In this document: one piece after another, positions 9,032 to 18,001 of the stretch
How positions within the stretch are numbered: the stretch's first letter is position 1
Layout: every line of letters begins with the position of its first letter
Origin: Actinokineospora bangkokensis
Lineage (GTDB): Bacteria > Actinomycetota > Actinomycetes > Mycobacteriales > Pseudonocardiaceae
Assembly: GCF_001940455.1 (NCBI RefSeq)
Contig: NZ_MKQR01000026.1
Location: forward strand, 136,668 to 191,093
Length of the DNA: 54,426 nucleotides
Direction: 5' to 3'
Notes under the pieces: model-generated
Told to the model about the DNA's origin: nothing
The model's input: the letters and a program-made list of their open reading frames with translations, nothing else
Databases searched by the model: none
Made by a program: the position numbers and the translations under genes

Positions 9032-9034
9032 TCA
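8995..9034 (+). repeat. Two tandem copies of a 20-bp GC-rich unit
   Basis: GCCTGCGCGGGCGCGGGTCA occurs twice back to back, and a degenerate third copy runs on to about 9050. The stop codon of the minus-strand HMG-CoA lyase-like gene lies in the second unit, so slippage here could alter its C-terminus. Confidence 0.75.
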
Positions 9035-9973
9035 GCCCGCGAGGGCGCGCACGACCCGCGACGGGCTCGGCCTGCCGAGGCGCTCGGCCATCCACGCGCT
9101 GGTGGCCACCAGCGCGCCCAGGTCGACCCCGGTGTCGACGCCCAGGCCGTCGAGCATCCACACCAGGTCCTCGGTGGCGAGGTTGCCGGTGGCGGACTCG
9201 GCGTAGGGGCAGCCGCCCAGGCCGCCCGCGGAGGAGTCGACGGTCGTCACGCCGCGGCGCAGGGCGGCGAGGGTGTTCGACAGCGCCTGGCCGTAGGTGT
9301 CGTGGAAGTGCACCGCCACCGCCCCCACCGGCGTCCCGGCGGCGACCACGGCGTCCAGCACGGCCTCGACCAGGCCGGGAGTGGCGACGCCGATGGTGTC
9401 GCCCAGCGACAGCTGCGAGCAGCCCATCGCCATCAGCCGCGCGCTGACCTCGGCCACCTGCTCGGGCGCGACGGGGCCCTCCCACGGGTCGCCGAAGCAC
9501 ATCGAGACGTAGGCGCGCACGTCCAGGCCCTCGGCGCGGGCGCGGGCGACGACCGGCTCGAACATCTCGTACTGGGACTCGACGGTGCGGTTGAGGTTGC
9601 GCTTGGCGAAGGTCTCGGTGGCGCTGCCGAACACGGCGATGTCGCGCACGCCCGCGGCCAGCGCCCGGTCGAGGCCGCGCTCGTTGGGCACCAGCACCGG
9701 GTAGCGGACGCCGGGGGCGCGGGTCAGGCCCGCGAGCACCTGCTCGGCGTCGGCCAACTGCGGAACCCACTTCGGGTGCACGAAGCTGGTGGCCTCGACC
9801 GTGGTGAGGCCCGCGGCCGCCAACCGGTCCAGGAACTCCAGCTTGACCCCCACCGGCACGGTGGTGGACTCGTTCTGCAGGCCGTCGCGGGCGCCCACCT
9901 CCCAGATGGTGACCCGGTCGGGCAGGTCGCCGGAGCGGGCGACCGCGGGGAGGCCGACATCCCGTGCGCTCAT
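9032..9973 (-). CDS. Hydroxymethylglutaryl-CoA lyase family protein
   Basis: This 313-residue HMGL-like TIM-barrel aldolase has the N-terminal metal and substrate motif EVGARDGLQNE at about residues 25-35. It also has SFVHPKWVPQLAD, SLGDTIGVATP and the lyase signature SAGGLGGCPYA with the catalytic-loop Cys. The expected activity is cleavage of HMG-CoA to acetoacetate and acetyl-CoA, used in leucine catabolism or, in related enzymes, on other 3-hydroxy-3-methyl acyl-CoAs. It follows the PH-domain gene with a single intervening base, so the two are co-transcribed. Nearby acyl-CoA carboxylase genes fit a branched-chain amino acid or propionate context. Confidence 0.88.
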   Translation of the reverse strand: MSARDVGLPAVARSGDLPDRVTIWEVGARDGLQNESTTVPVGVKLEFLDRLAAAGLTTVEATSFVHPKWVPQLADAEQVLAGLTRAPGVRYPVLVPNERGLDRALAAGVRDIAVFGSATETFAKRNLNRTVESQYEMFEPVVARARAEGLDVRAYVSMCFGDPWEGPVAPEQVAEVSARLMAMGCSQLSLGDTIGVATPGLVEAVLDAVVAAGTPVGAVAVHFHDTYGQALSNTLAALRRGVTTVDSSAGGLGGCPYAESATGNLATEDLVWMLDGLGVDTGVDLGALVATSAWMAERLGRPSPSRVVRALAG

Positions 9974-9974
9974 G

Positions 9975-10580
9975 TCAGCGACGGTACCCGCGGTCGTCCG
10001 GGTGACCGTGCGGCGGCAGCTGGGCGGTGTCGCCGCCCTGGCCCCGGTAGTCGTCGCGGTAGTCCTCGCGGGCGGGCTGGCGGTGGAAGTCGTCGTTGGG
10101 GTTGTCGTTGACCTCGCGGTAGAGCAGCGTGTGCACCTTCTCCACCGACGGGATGTCGTAGAACTCCAGCGGCTCCTGCGCGCTCGACTCGATGATCAGC
10201 GTGCCGCAGCCGACGATCCGGTCGATGAGCCCGTGCTCGAAGCGCACGCTGCTGATCCGCGACAGCGGGATGTCGATGCCGGTCCGGTTGATCACCCCGA
10301 CGCGGGCCATGACCCGGTCGGTGGTGACGATGAAGTGGGTGGTGCGCCAGCGCACGAACGGCACCAGGAACAGCCACACGACCAGCGCCGCGGCGACCAC
10401 CGCGATGGCGATCCAGGCGATGTTCGCCCAGTCGAGGTCCTGGGCCAGGACGGCGAGCCAGATGGCCGCGCCGACGACGACCACGAGGAAGAAGTAGGGG
10501 AGCAGCAGCATCTTCCAGTGCGAGTGCTTGTGCAGCACGACCTGCTCGCCGTCGCTGAGCAGGTCCTCCGGGTACGCCAC
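9975..10580 (-). CDS. PH-domain (bPH2-type) membrane protein
   Basis: This 201-residue protein has a short cytosolic N-terminus, two adjacent membrane helices (about residues 25-50 and 55-80) and a bacterial PH domain at about 85-165 (WRTTHFIVTTDRVMARVGVINRTGIDIPLSRISSV, then GTLIIES, VHTLLYREVN). The C-terminal tail is rich in Arg/Asp/Tyr. The function of such YdbT-like proteins is unknown, with a suggested role at the membrane or envelope. The GTG at 10580 is preceded by GGAGG 5 nt upstream, and the frame extends to 10634 without another good site. It lies 1 nt upstream of the HMG-CoA lyase-like gene. Confidence 0.82.
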   Translation of the reverse strand: MAYPEDLLSDGEQVVLHKHSHWKMLLLPYFFLVVVVGAAIWLAVLAQDLDWANIAWIAIAVVAAALVVWLFLVPFVRWRTTHFIVTTDRVMARVGVINRTGIDIPLSRISSVRFEHGLIDRIVGCGTLIIESSAQEPLEFYDIPSVEKVHTLLYREVNDNPNDDFHRQPAREDYRDDYRGQGGDTAQLPPHGHPDDRGYRR

Positions 10581-10673
10581 GTCGTCCTCCTGATCACCAC
10601 CCGATGACGGGCCCACCGTACTCGGGGCGCGCACCCCCGGTGCCCCGGTCGCGGCAAGTCCCCCCGGGTGGCC

Positions 10674-11495
10674 TCAGGGCAGCGGGCGCACGTGCACGAC
10701 GTCGCCAGCGGACAGGGTGCGCTGAGTGCCCGCCACGTCGACCACCAGCTGCCCGGTCCCGTCGACCTCGCTGGCCAGGCCGCGCAGCTCCGACCCGCCG
10801 GGCAGCTCGACCCGCACCTGCTGGCCAAGGGTCGAGCAGTGCGCCCGGTAGTCCGCGAGCAGCCCGGCCGCGGCGAGGTCGCCCCCGGCCGCCCGCCACG
10901 CCCGTTCGAGCTCGTCCAGCTCGGTGAGCAGGGACAGCGCGACCGCGTGCCGGTCGGCGGTGCCGCCCTCCTGCGCCAGCGACGTCGCGGGCAGCCCGCC
11001 CGCGCCCGGGGGCACGGCGGTGCCCACCGGGCCCACGTTGAGGCCGATGCCCAGCACCACGGCGGGCTCGGGGCCGGAGCCCGCCACCTCGGCCAGCACC
11101 CCGGCGCACTTGGCGCTGTGCGAGCCCGCGAGCAGGTCGTTCGGCCACTTGAGGGTGGCGGTCACCCCGGCGGCGCGGGCGGTGCGCACCAGCGCGACCC
11201 CGGCGACCATGGCCAGCGTGCCGAACCGGGCCACCGGGACCCCGGCCGGGCGCAGCAGGACGCTGAGGTAGAGGCCGGTGGGCGGCGACACCCAGCCCCG
11301 GGTGCGCCTGCCGCGGCCCGCGGTCTGGGCCAGGGCGAGCAGCGCGGTGCGGTCGGCGGCGCCCGCGGCCGCGGCGGCCACCAGGTCGGCGTTGGTGGAC
11401 CCGGTCGAGGCGACCACGTCCACGGCGGCGTACCGGTCGGACAGCGCGGCCCGCAGCGCGGCGGCGTCCGGGGCTGGCGAGTCGGCTCCAGGCAT
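10674..11495 (-). CDS. birA: Biotin--[acetyl-CoA-carboxylase] ligase
   Basis: This 273-residue enzyme attaches biotin to acyl-CoA carboxylase subunits. Visible are STGSTNADL (biotin pocket), the ATP/biotin loop QTAGRGRRTRGW, LKWPNDLL and the GIGLNVG motif. The SH3-like C-terminal domain ends GDVVHVRPLP. There is no N-terminal helix-turn-helix, so it is a class I, non-repressor enzyme. The ATG at 11495 is supported by TACCCT 6 nt upstream, and the longer frame to 11600 is ignored. It is divergent from accD5, the conserved arrangement also seen in mycobacteria. Its substrate here is most likely AccA3, encoded at 47.0-48.8 kb. Confidence 0.92.
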   Translation of the reverse strand: MPGADSPAPDAAALRAALSDRYAAVDVVASTGSTNADLVAAAAAGAADRTALLALAQTAGRGRRTRGWVSPPTGLYLSVLLRPAGVPVARFGTLAMVAGVALVRTARAAGVTATLKWPNDLLAGSHSAKCAGVLAEVAGSGPEPAVVLGIGLNVGPVGTAVPPGAGGLPATSLAQEGGTADRHAVALSLLTELDELERAWRAAGGDLAAAGLLADYRAHCSTLGQQVRVELPGGSELRGLASEVDGTGQLVVDVAGTQRTLSAGDVVHVRPLP

Positions 11496-11501
11496 GGCCC
11501 C

Positions 11502-11507
11502 AGGGTA
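11502..11507 (-). promoter_or_regulatory. -10 hexamer TACCCT, leaderless promoter of birA
   Basis: It lies 6 nt before ATG 11495 on the minus strand, and no Shine-Dalgarno sequence is visible. Confidence 0.55.
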
Positions 11508-11669
11508 GGGCCGCGGGCCGGGGGCGGGCCGGTCGGAGCGGGACAGCCCGTCCCGGCCGCGGTGGGACCACCCTGCTCCCTCCAGCGCGGTGGAGGTCAA
11601 GCGCGCGGAACCGTTCCAGAACGCCGTGATGCTGCCGACTGAACACTGCTCAACCGGGTGGTCACTCGA

Positions 11670-11675
11670 TAGGGT
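11670..11675 (+). promoter_or_regulatory. -10 hexamer TAGGGT, leaderless promoter of accD5
   Basis: It lies 8 nt before ATG 11684. The 188-bp divergent region shared with birA contains no strong Shine-Dalgarno sequence for accD5. Confidence 0.55.
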
Positions 11676-11683
11676 GCGGCGCT

Positions 11684-13321
11684 ATGAGCAGCGCGACCGA
11701 GCCGATCGGACAGGTGCCCGCGGGGGAGCCGGACCTCCACACGACCGCGGGCAAGCTGGCCGACCTGTACCGCCGCGACGACGAGGCGATCCACGCCGGG
11801 TCGGCGCGCGCGGTGGACAAGCAGCACGCCAAGGGCAAGCTGACCGCCCGCGAGCGGATCGACCTGCTGCTCGACCCGGGGTCCTTCGTGGAGCTCGACG
11901 CGCTGGCGCGGCACCGGTCGACCAACTTCGGCCTGGAGAACAACCGCCCCTACGGCGACGGCGTGGTGACCGGGCACGGCACCGTCGACGGCCGCCCGGT
12001 GTGCGTGTTCTCCCAGGACGTGACCGTCTTCGGCGGCTCGCTCGGGCAGGTCTACGGCGAGAAGATCGTCAAGGTGATGGACCTGGCGATCAAGACCGGC
12101 CGCCCGATCGTGGGCATCAACGAGGGCGGCGGCGCGCGCATCCAGGAGGGCGTGGTCTCCCTCGGCCTCTACGGCGAGATCTTCACCCGCAACGTGCGGG
12201 CCTCGGGCGTGGTGCCGCAGATCTCGCTCATCATGGGCGCCAACGCGGGCGGGCACGTCTACTCCCCGGCGCTGACCGACTTCATCGTGATGGTCGACCA
12301 GACCTCGCAGATGTTCATCACCGGCCCGGACGTGGTCAAGACCGTCACCGGCGAGGAGGTGACGCTGGAGGAGCTCGGCGGCGCGCGCACGCACAACACC
12401 AAGTCGGGTGTGGCCCACTACATGGGCGCCGACGAGGAGGACGCGATCGGCTACGTCAAGGAGCTGCTGTCGTTCCTGCCCTCGAACAACCTCACCGAGG
12501 CCCCGGTGTTCCCCGGGTTCACCGAGGAGGGCTCGGTCGCCGAGGGCATCGGCGAGACCGACCTGGAGCTGGACTCCATCATCCCGGACTCGGCCAACCA
12601 GCCCTACGACATGCACGAGGTCATCAACCGGGTGCTCGACGACGGCGAGTTCCTGGAGGTGCACCCGCTGTTCGCGCCGAACATCGTGGTGGGCTTCGGC
12701 CGGGTCGAGGGCCGCAGCGTCGGCGTGGTGGCCAACCAGCCGACCCAGTTCGCGGGCTGCCTGGACATCGACGCCTCGGAGAAGGCGGCGCGGTTCGTGC
12801 GCACCTGCGACGCGTTCAACATCCCGGTGCTGACCTTCGTCGACGTGCCGGGCTTCCTGCCGGGCACCGACCAGGAGTTCGGCGGCATCATCCGCCGCGG
12901 CGCCAAGCTCATCTACGCCTACGCCGAGGCCACCGTGCCGCTGGTCACCGTCATCACCCGCAAGGCCTTCGGCGGCGCCTACGACGTCATGGGGTCCAAG
13001 CACCTGGGCGCCGACGTCAACCTGGCCTGGCCGACGGCGCAGATCGCGGTCATGGGCGCCTCGGGCGCCTCGAACATCCTGCACCGCAAAACCCTCAAGG
13101 CGGCGGTGGAGGCGGGCGAGGACGTCGACGCCCTGCGCGCCAAGCTGGACCGGGAGTACGAGGACACCCTGCTCAACCCGTACCAGGCGGCCGAGCGCGG
13201 GTACGTCGACGCGGTCATCCCGCCCTCGCACACCCGCGGCCAGGTGGCCCGCGCCCTGCGGATCCTGGCCGACAAGCGCGAGACCGGCCTGCCGAAGAAG
13301 CACGGCAACATCCCGCTGTAG
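11684..13321 (+). CDS. accD5: Propionyl-CoA/acyl-CoA carboxylase beta subunit
   Basis: This 545-residue carboxyltransferase moves the carboxyl group from biotin-AccA3 to propionyl-CoA (or another acyl-CoA), giving methylmalonyl-CoA. It has two crotonase-like halves. In the N-half, [17 protein letters not shown] and [10 protein letters not shown] are visible. In the C-half, [31 protein letters not shown] and [14 protein letters not shown] are visible, with an [12 protein letters not shown] motif near residue 445. The length and text match PccB/AccD5. It is divergent from birA and followed by accE5, as in M. tuberculosis Rv3279c-Rv3281. Its product feeds the mutAB genes at 26.5-30.6 kb. Confidence 0.95.
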   Translation: MSSATEPIGQVPAGEPDLHTTAGKLADLYRRDDEAIHAGSARAVDKQHAKGKLTARERIDLLLDPGSFVELDALARHRSTNFGLENNRPYGDGVVTGHGTVDGRPVCVFSQDVTVFGGSLGQVYGEKIVKVMDLAIKTGRPIVGINEGGGARIQEGVVSLGLYGEIFTRNVRASGVVPQISLIMGANAGGHVYSPALTDFIVMVDQTSQMFITGPDVVKTVTGEEVTLEELGGARTHNTKSGVAHYMGADEEDAIGYVKELLSFLPSNNLTEAPVFPGFTEEGSVAEGIGETDLELDSIIPDSANQPYDMHEVINRVLDDGEFLEVHPLFAPNIVVGFGRVEGRSVGVVANQPTQFAGCLDIDASEKAARFVRTCDAFNIPVLTFVDVPGFLPGTDQEFGGIIRRGAKLIYAYAEATVPLVTVITRKAFGGAYDVMGSKHLGADVNLAWPTAQIAVMGASGASNILHRKTLKAAVEAGEDVDALRAKLDREYEDTLLNPYQAAERGYVDAVIPPSHTRGQVARALRILADKRETGLPKKHGNIPL

Positions 13322-13331
13322 CCGCCCCGCC

Positions 13332-13357
13332 CCGCCCCGGTGGCGACACCGGGGCGG
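13332..13357 (+). promoter_or_regulatory. Intercistronic hairpin between accD5 and accE5
   Basis: CCGCCCCGGTG and CACCGGGGCGG form an 11-bp perfect stem around a GCGA loop. It may stabilise the accD5 message or lower downstream accE5 expression. It has no T-run. Confidence 0.5.
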
Positions 13358-13404
13358 CGGCCGCACCCACCCCGACCACGAGCAGCCCCGACGAGGAGCC
13401 CGCT

Positions 13405-13635
13405 GTGCCCGAGCAGAACGAACCGGCGTCCCCGGCCCTGCTGCACGTCGTCCGGGGCAACCCCGACGACGTGGAACTGGCCGCGCTCACCGCCGTCGTG
13501 GCAGCCGCCGCGACCACCGGCGGCGAGCCGGAGCAGCCGACCGAGGGCGGCGGCTGGGCGGACAAGGCCGCGCAGGTCCGCGCGCCGCTGCCGCACGGCC
13601 CCGGCGCGTGGCGCGCCTCCGCCCGCCCCCGCTGA
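13405..13635 (+). CDS. accE5: Acyl-CoA carboxylase epsilon subunit
   Basis: This 76-residue protein matches the small AccE family: a core of LLHVVRGNPDDVELAALTAVVAAA and a C-terminal W(A/R)...R-rich end (GAWRASARPR). AccE subunits are specific to actinobacteria and stimulate the AccA3-AccD5 complex by bridging the alpha and beta subunits. The GTG at 13405 has GAGGAG just upstream. It lies 83 nt after accD5 on the same strand and is followed by a strong hairpin, so it is probably the last gene of the accD5 transcript. It is short and easily missed. Confidence 0.85.
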   Translation: MPEQNEPASPALLHVVRGNPDDVELAALTAVVAAAATTGGEPEQPTEGGGWADKAAQVRAPLPHGPGAWRASARPR

Positions 13636-13657
13636 CCCCCGGCACGAGCCCCGGCCG

Positions 13658-13685
13658 CAGCCCGCACCCCACCGGGTGCGGGCTG
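13658..13685 (+). terminator. Terminator-like hairpin after accE5
   Basis: CAGCCCGCACCC and GGGTGCGGGCTG form a 12-bp perfect stem with a 4-nt loop. It has no U-tract beyond TTC, as is usual in high-GC actinobacteria. Confidence 0.65.
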
Positions 13686-13778
13686 TTCGCGTGTCCCGCA
13701 CCCGCCGATCCCAGGGCACCCCGCACCGGCTCCGGCAGCGGGGTTCGCTGAACCCCGGGCACGGCCCGGCGCTGCCTC

Positions 13779-13784
13779 TACCCT
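13779..13784 (+). promoter_or_regulatory. -10 hexamer TACCCT, leaderless promoter of the MFS gene
   Basis: It ends 8 nt before ATG 13793. Confidence 0.5.
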
Positions 13785-13792
13785 CTAGCCCC

Positions 13793-15370
13793 ATGCGCTC
13801 ACCGTGGACAGCACTCACCGCCCTCTGCGCGTGCTTCTTCATGGTCATGCTCGACGCCACCGTGGTCACGGTGGCGATCCCGGCGGTGCTCGCGGACCTG
13901 GGCGCCACGCTCAACGAGGTCATCTGGGTCAACTCGGCCTACCTGCTGGCCAACACCGTCCCGCTGCTGGTCACCGGCAGGCTCGGGGACCGGTTCGGGC
14001 CGAAGCGGGTGCTGGTGGTGGGCCTGGTGGTGTTCCTCGCCGCGTCGCTGTGGTGCGCGCTGTCCCCCACGCCCGCCTCGCTCATCGCCGCCCGCGCGGT
14101 GCAGGGCCTGGGCGCGGCGGCGATGACCCCGCAGACGCTGTCGTTCATCTCGGCGCTGTTCCCGCCCGAGCGGCGGCGGGCGCCGATCGCGGTGTGGGGC
14201 GCGGTGGCGGGCGTGGCCACGATCACCGGGCCGGTCATCGGCGGGCTGCTGGTGCAGCACCTGGGCTGGCCGTCGATCTTCTTCCTGAACCTGCCCATCG
14301 GGCTCGCGGGGCTGGTGCTGGGCCTGCGGCTGCTGCCGGACCCGCGCGGGCGGCGCGCGGTCACCTTCGACACCACCGGTGCCGTGCTCGCCGCGGCGGG
14401 GCTGGCGCTGCTGGTGTTCGGGGTGCAGAACGGGCAGCACTTCCGCTGGTCGCCGCTGGTGCTGGCGTGCATCGGGGCGGGCCTGGTGCTGCTGGTGGTG
14501 TTCGCCATCGGCCAGCGCGGGCCCGACCGGCTCATCCCCCGGCGGCTGTTCGCCGACCGGGCGTTCGGGTTCGCCAACCTGGTGCACGCCGCGCTCGGCT
14601 TCGCCACCACGGCGATGTTCCTGCCGCTGGTGATCTACGCCCAGTCGGTGCTCGGCCTCGACCCGGTGCGCTCGGCGCTGCTGTGCCTGCCGATGGCCGC
14701 CGCCGCGGGCGCCGGGGCGCTCATCGCGGGCAGGGTGCGCTGGGACCCGCGGCTGCTGATCACCAGCGGGCTCGGCCTGCTCATGGCGGGCACGGTGGCG
14801 CTCGCCGTGGCGGCCACCCCCGGCACCGCGCCGCTGGAGCTGATCCCGGGCACGGCCGTCGCCGGGTTCGGCATGGGCCTGGTGTTCTCCCCGCTCACCG
14901 CCACCGCGACCACCGCGCTGCCGCCGGACCTGGTGGGCGCGGGGTCGGGGGTGTTCAACACCGCGCGCCAGGTCGGCGGGGTGCTCGGCTCGTCGGCCAC
15001 GGGGGTGCTGCTCCAGGTGGGGCTGAGCGTGTCGGTGCCCAAGGCCGCGGCGGAGTACGCGAAGTTCCTGCCGCCGCGCTTCGCCGACGAGTTCGTCGAG
15101 CGGGTGAGCGCGGCGGCCGCGGCGGCGGGCGAGTTCAGCGCGGGCGGGCCTCAGGTGCCCGCGGAGTGGTCGCCGAGCATCGCCGAGAAGGTCCGCGAAC
15201 TGGCCAGGGCCGCGTTCGACCTGGGGTTCACCAACGCGGCCAGGGCGGCGCTGGTGCTGCCGGTGGTGGTGCTGGTGCTGGGGGTCATCGCCGCCTTCGG
15301 GCTGCCCAAGGCGCCCCGGCCCGCGCGGGCACCCGCCGCGGGCACCCCGGTCAGGCAACCCGCCCCCTAG
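13793..15370 (+). CDS. MFS transporter, DHA2/EmrB-QacA type (14 membrane helices)
   Basis: This 525-residue proton-driven exporter has the family motif LDATVVTVAIPAVLADL in helix 1, GRLGDRFGPKRVLVVGL (motif A) at about residues 58-75, and motif C text (GVATITGPVIGGLL) in helix 5. Fourteen hydrophobic segments are expected for DHA2. A hydrophilic loop near residues 420-480 precedes the last helix. Its substrate is probably a drug or secreted metabolite, but no specificity can be read from sequence. It sits between accE5 and an exported S15 peptidase and has its own leaderless promoter. Relative to the mycobacterial accE5-maf order, this gene and the peptidase look inserted. Confidence 0.9.
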   Translation: MRSPWTALTALCACFFMVMLDATVVTVAIPAVLADLGATLNEVIWVNSAYLLANTVPLLVTGRLGDRFGPKRVLVVGLVVFLAASLWCALSPTPASLIAARAVQGLGAAAMTPQTLSFISALFPPERRRAPIAVWGAVAGVATITGPVIGGLLVQHLGWPSIFFLNLPIGLAGLVLGLRLLPDPRGRRAVTFDTTGAVLAAAGLALLVFGVQNGQHFRWSPLVLACIGAGLVLLVVFAIGQRGPDRLIPRRLFADRAFGFANLVHAALGFATTAMFLPLVIYAQSVLGLDPVRSALLCLPMAAAAGAGALIAGRVRWDPRLLITSGLGLLMAGTVALAVAATPGTAPLELIPGTAVAGFGMGLVFSPLTATATTALPPDLVGAGSGVFNTARQVGGVLGSSATGVLLQVGLSVSVPKAAAEYAKFLPPRFADEFVERVSAAAAAAGEFSAGGPQVPAEWSPSIAEKVRELARAAFDLGFTNAARAALVLPVVVLVLGVIAAFGLPKAPRPARAPAAGTPVRQPAP

Positions 15371-15418
15371 AACTCGACCGACGAGTTCGCCGGTCGCCGC
15401 AGGGGCGGGCTCGGACCA

Positions 15419-15424
15419 TAACCT
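15419..15424 (+). promoter_or_regulatory. -10 hexamer TAACCT, leaderless promoter of the S15 peptidase
   Basis: It ends 6 nt before GTG 15431. Confidence 0.5.
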
Positions 15425-15430
15425 GACCAG

Positions 15431-17251
15431 GTGCACCTGACCGCCCGCGCGGGCCTGCTCGCCATCGCCGCCGTCGCCGCCACCGGCCTCGGCGCGGTGG
15501 GCGCGGCGGTCCCGCGGGTGGCGGGCACCGCGGCGGCGGTGCCGCGCAGCGAACCGGCGTACGACTACGCCGCCGCCACCCGCGAGACGGTGTGGGTGCC
15601 GACCGGGCAGACCGCCCCCGACGGCACCCCCGTGCGCGTGGCGGCGGACGTCATCCGCCCGTCCGGCACCCCCGGCCCGGTGCCGGTGATCATGGACGCG
15701 AGCCCGTACTACCTGTCCCTGGGCCGGGGCAACGAGTCCCAGCGCAAGGCCTTCGACGCCGCCGGGCGGCCCACGTCGTTCCCGCTGTTCCTGGACAACT
15801 ACTTCGTCCCCCGCGGCTACGCCGTCGTCCAGGTCGACCTGGCGGGCACCGGGCGGTCGACCGGCTGCACCGACGTCGGCGGGCCCTCGGACGTGTCCTC
15901 GGCGACGTCGGTGGTCGACTGGCTCAACGGCCGCGCGCCCGCGTTCACCGCCCCCGCGGCGGGCACCCGGGTGGCCGCCACCTGGGCGTCGGGCGCGGTG
16001 GGCATGATCGGCAAGTCCTGGGACGGCACCATCGCCAACGCCGCCGCGGCCACCGGCGTCGAGGGCCTGGACACGATCGTCCCGATCTCGGCCATCAGCT
16101 CCTGGTACGACTACTACCGCTCGGCGGGCGCCGCCTTCCCCACCGGCACCCTGTCCGGGCTGGCCGCGCTGGTCGAGAACCCCCAGGCCGCCCGGCTCTG
16201 CGGGGGTGTGAAGGCCGCGCTGGACGCGGGCACCCCGCCCACCGGCGACCTGACGCCCACCTGGCGGGCCCGCGACTACGCGGCGAGCGCGGGGAAGGTG
16301 CGCGCCAGCGTTCTCGCCGTGCACGGCCTCAACGACCTCAACGTCAAGACGCTGAACTTCGGGCGGTGGTGGGCCGCGCTGCCGCCGGGGGTCGAGAAGA
16401 AGGTGTGGCTCTCGCAGACCGGGCACGTCGACCCGTTCGACTTCCGCCGCCCCGAGTGGGTCGAGGCGCTGCACCGGTGGTTCGACCACTACCTGCTGGG
16501 CATGGACAACGGCATCACCTCGGACCCGCAGGGCACCGTGGAGACCGCCCCCGACGTGTGGCGCAACGACCCCGTGTGGCCCCCGCCGACGTCCACGGCC
16601 TCGCTGTCGCCCGCCCCCGGGCCGGACGACGGGGTGGGCTCGCTGACCACCGCGGCGTCCTCGGGCACCGCGGGGTTCACCGACGACCGGGGCACCGAGG
16701 ACACGTGGGTGCCGGAGGGCAGCAACCCCGGGCGGCTGCTCTACCGGACCGACCCGCTGCCGCGTGACGTGCGGGTCGTCGGCACCCCGTCGATCACCGT
16801 GACCGCGTCGTCCAGCACGGGGGCAGCCCGGCTCTCGGCCCTGCTGGTGGACTACGGGCCGACCACCAGCAGGGCCCAGGGCGAGGGCGAGGGCATCGAG
16901 AACCTGGCCACGCGCAGCTGCTGGGGCCCCAGCACCACCCCGGACAGCGCCTGCTACCTGGACACCCGCACCGCGCTCGTGGAGTCGGACCGGACGGTGC
17001 TCGCGCGCGGCTGGGCCGACCTGGGCCACCACGCGGGATTGGCGCAGGGCGCGCCGCTGACGCCGGGGACGCCGTACGCGATGACGTTCCCGCTGGCCAC
17101 CACCGACCGCGTGGTGGCGGCCGGGCACCGGCTGGGGCTGGTCGTCGCGGGCACCGACGCCGCGCACCTCACCCCGCCCGACGGCGTCGCCCGGATCACC
17201 GTCGACCTGGGGGCGACCCGCCTCGACCTGCCCGTCGTCGGCGGCCTCTGA
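15431..17251 (+). CDS. Secreted Xaa-Pro dipeptidyl-peptidase-like protein (S15 family)
   Basis: This 606-residue exported serine hydrolase has a signal peptide at about residues 1-36 (hydrophobic AGLLAIAAVAATGLGAVGAA). The alpha/beta hydrolase fold has the nucleophile Ser196 in GKSWDG. The downstream Asp is probably in HGLNDLNV and the His in TGHVDPFDF. A C-terminal jelly-roll (PepX_C) domain covers about 390-600. PepX-type enzymes release X-Pro dipeptides, while related esterases share the fold, so the substrate is uncertain. It may serve extracellular protein use. It is transcribed from its own leaderless promoter. Confidence 0.88.
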   Translation: MHLTARAGLLAIAAVAATGLGAVGAAVPRVAGTAAAVPRSEPAYDYAAATRETVWVPTGQTAPDGTPVRVAADVIRPSGTPGPVPVIMDASPYYLSLGRGNESQRKAFDAAGRPTSFPLFLDNYFVPRGYAVVQVDLAGTGRSTGCTDVGGPSDVSSATSVVDWLNGRAPAFTAPAAGTRVAATWASGAVGMIGKSWDGTIANAAAATGVEGLDTIVPISAISSWYDYYRSAGAAFPTGTLSGLAALVENPQAARLCGGVKAALDAGTPPTGDLTPTWRARDYAASAGKVRASVLAVHGLNDLNVKTLNFGRWWAALPPGVEKKVWLSQTGHVDPFDFRRPEWVEALHRWFDHYLLGMDNGITSDPQGTVETAPDVWRNDPVWPPPTSTASLSPAPGPDDGVGSLTTAASSGTAGFTDDRGTEDTWVPEGSNPGRLLYRTDPLPRDVRVVGTPSITVTASSSTGAARLSALLVDYGPTTSRAQGEGEGIENLATRSCWGPSTTPDSACYLDTRTALVESDRTVLARGWADLGHHAGLAQGAPLTPGTPYAMTFPLATTDRVVAAGHRLGLVVAGTDAAHLTPPDGVARITVDLGATRLDLPVVGGL

Positions 17252-17289
17252 CCCCGGCGGCTCGCGCGGGCGGGCTCCCCCGCCCCGGC

Positions 17290-17295
17290 TACCCT
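17290..17295 (+). promoter_or_regulatory. -10 hexamer TACCCT, leaderless promoter of maf
   Basis: It ends 6 nt before GTG 17302. Confidence 0.5.
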
Positions 17296-17301
17296 TCCCC
17301 G

Positions 17302-17934
17302 GTGCAGTTCGTCCTCGCCTCCCAGTCCCCCGCCCGCCTCGCCGTCCTGCGCGCCGCAGGGGTCGAGCCCACCGTCCGGGTGTCCGGGGTGGACGAGGAC
17401 GCGGTGGCGGCCGCGCTGACCGACCCCGCCCCCGAGCAGTTGGTGACGGCCCTGGCCGAGGCCAAGGCGCAGGCGGTGCTGACCGACGTCGCCACCGAGT
17501 TCCCCGAGGCCCTGGTCGTGGCGTGCGACTCGATGCTGCACATCGACGGGGAGATGGTGGGCAAGCCGCAGTCGGCCGAGGTGGCCCGGCAGCGGTGGCG
17601 GCGGATGGCCGGGCGCACCGGGCACCTGCTGACCGGGCACGTGGTGGTGCGCACCAGCGACGGCGAGGTCGTCGCCACGGCGTCGGGGACCGAGACCACC
17701 ACCGTGCACTTCGCGGACCCGACGCCCGCCGAGGTCGACGCCTACGTGGCCACCGGGGAGCCGCTGCACGTGGCCGGGTCGTTCACCCTCGACGGGCTGG
17801 GCGGGTGGTTCGTCCGCGGCATCGAGGGCGACCCGAGCAGCGTGGTCGGCATCAGCCTGCCGCTGACCCGGCGGCTGCTGGGCCGGGTCGGGGTGTCGGT
17901 CACCGACCTGTGGCAACCGCCTCCCAGCAGCTGA
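17302..17934 (+). CDS. maf: Maf-family nucleoside triphosphate pyrophosphatase
   Basis: This 210-residue house-cleaning enzyme hydrolyses non-canonical or modified NTPs such as dTTP/UTP analogues. The N-terminal signature LASQSPARLAVLR is present. The catalytic base motif around ALVVACDSML has the conserved Asp, and the GKP loop appears in MVGKPQSAEVARQRWRRMAGRTG. The length is normal. It is near accD5/accE5 as in mycobacteria (Rv3280-Rv3282), separated here by an MFS gene and a peptidase gene. The GTG start is fixed by the TACCCT hexamer. The preference for dTTP/UTP versus m7GTP cannot be settled from sequence alone. Confidence 0.9.
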   Translation: MQFVLASQSPARLAVLRAAGVEPTVRVSGVDEDAVAAALTDPAPEQLVTALAEAKAQAVLTDVATEFPEALVVACDSMLHIDGEMVGKPQSAEVARQRWRRMAGRTGHLLTGHVVVRTSDGEVVATASGTETTTVHFADPTPAEVDAYVATGEPLHVAGSFTLDGLGGWFVRGIEGDPSSVVGISLPLTRRLLGRVGVSVTDLWQPPPSS

Positions 17935-18001
17935 GACGGGATTACCCGACCCCCCAGGATTGGTTGGACCAAGGACAGCCCAACCCCCTGGAGGACGGAA
18001 C

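Noticed and set aside
13799..17167. 1122-codon open frame on the minus strand across the MFS and S15 peptidase genes
   Set aside because: It is an antisense shadow caused by GC-biased third positions. The plus-strand frames encode clear MFS and S15 proteins with promoters, and the antisense product is low-complexity Arg/Gly/His text.
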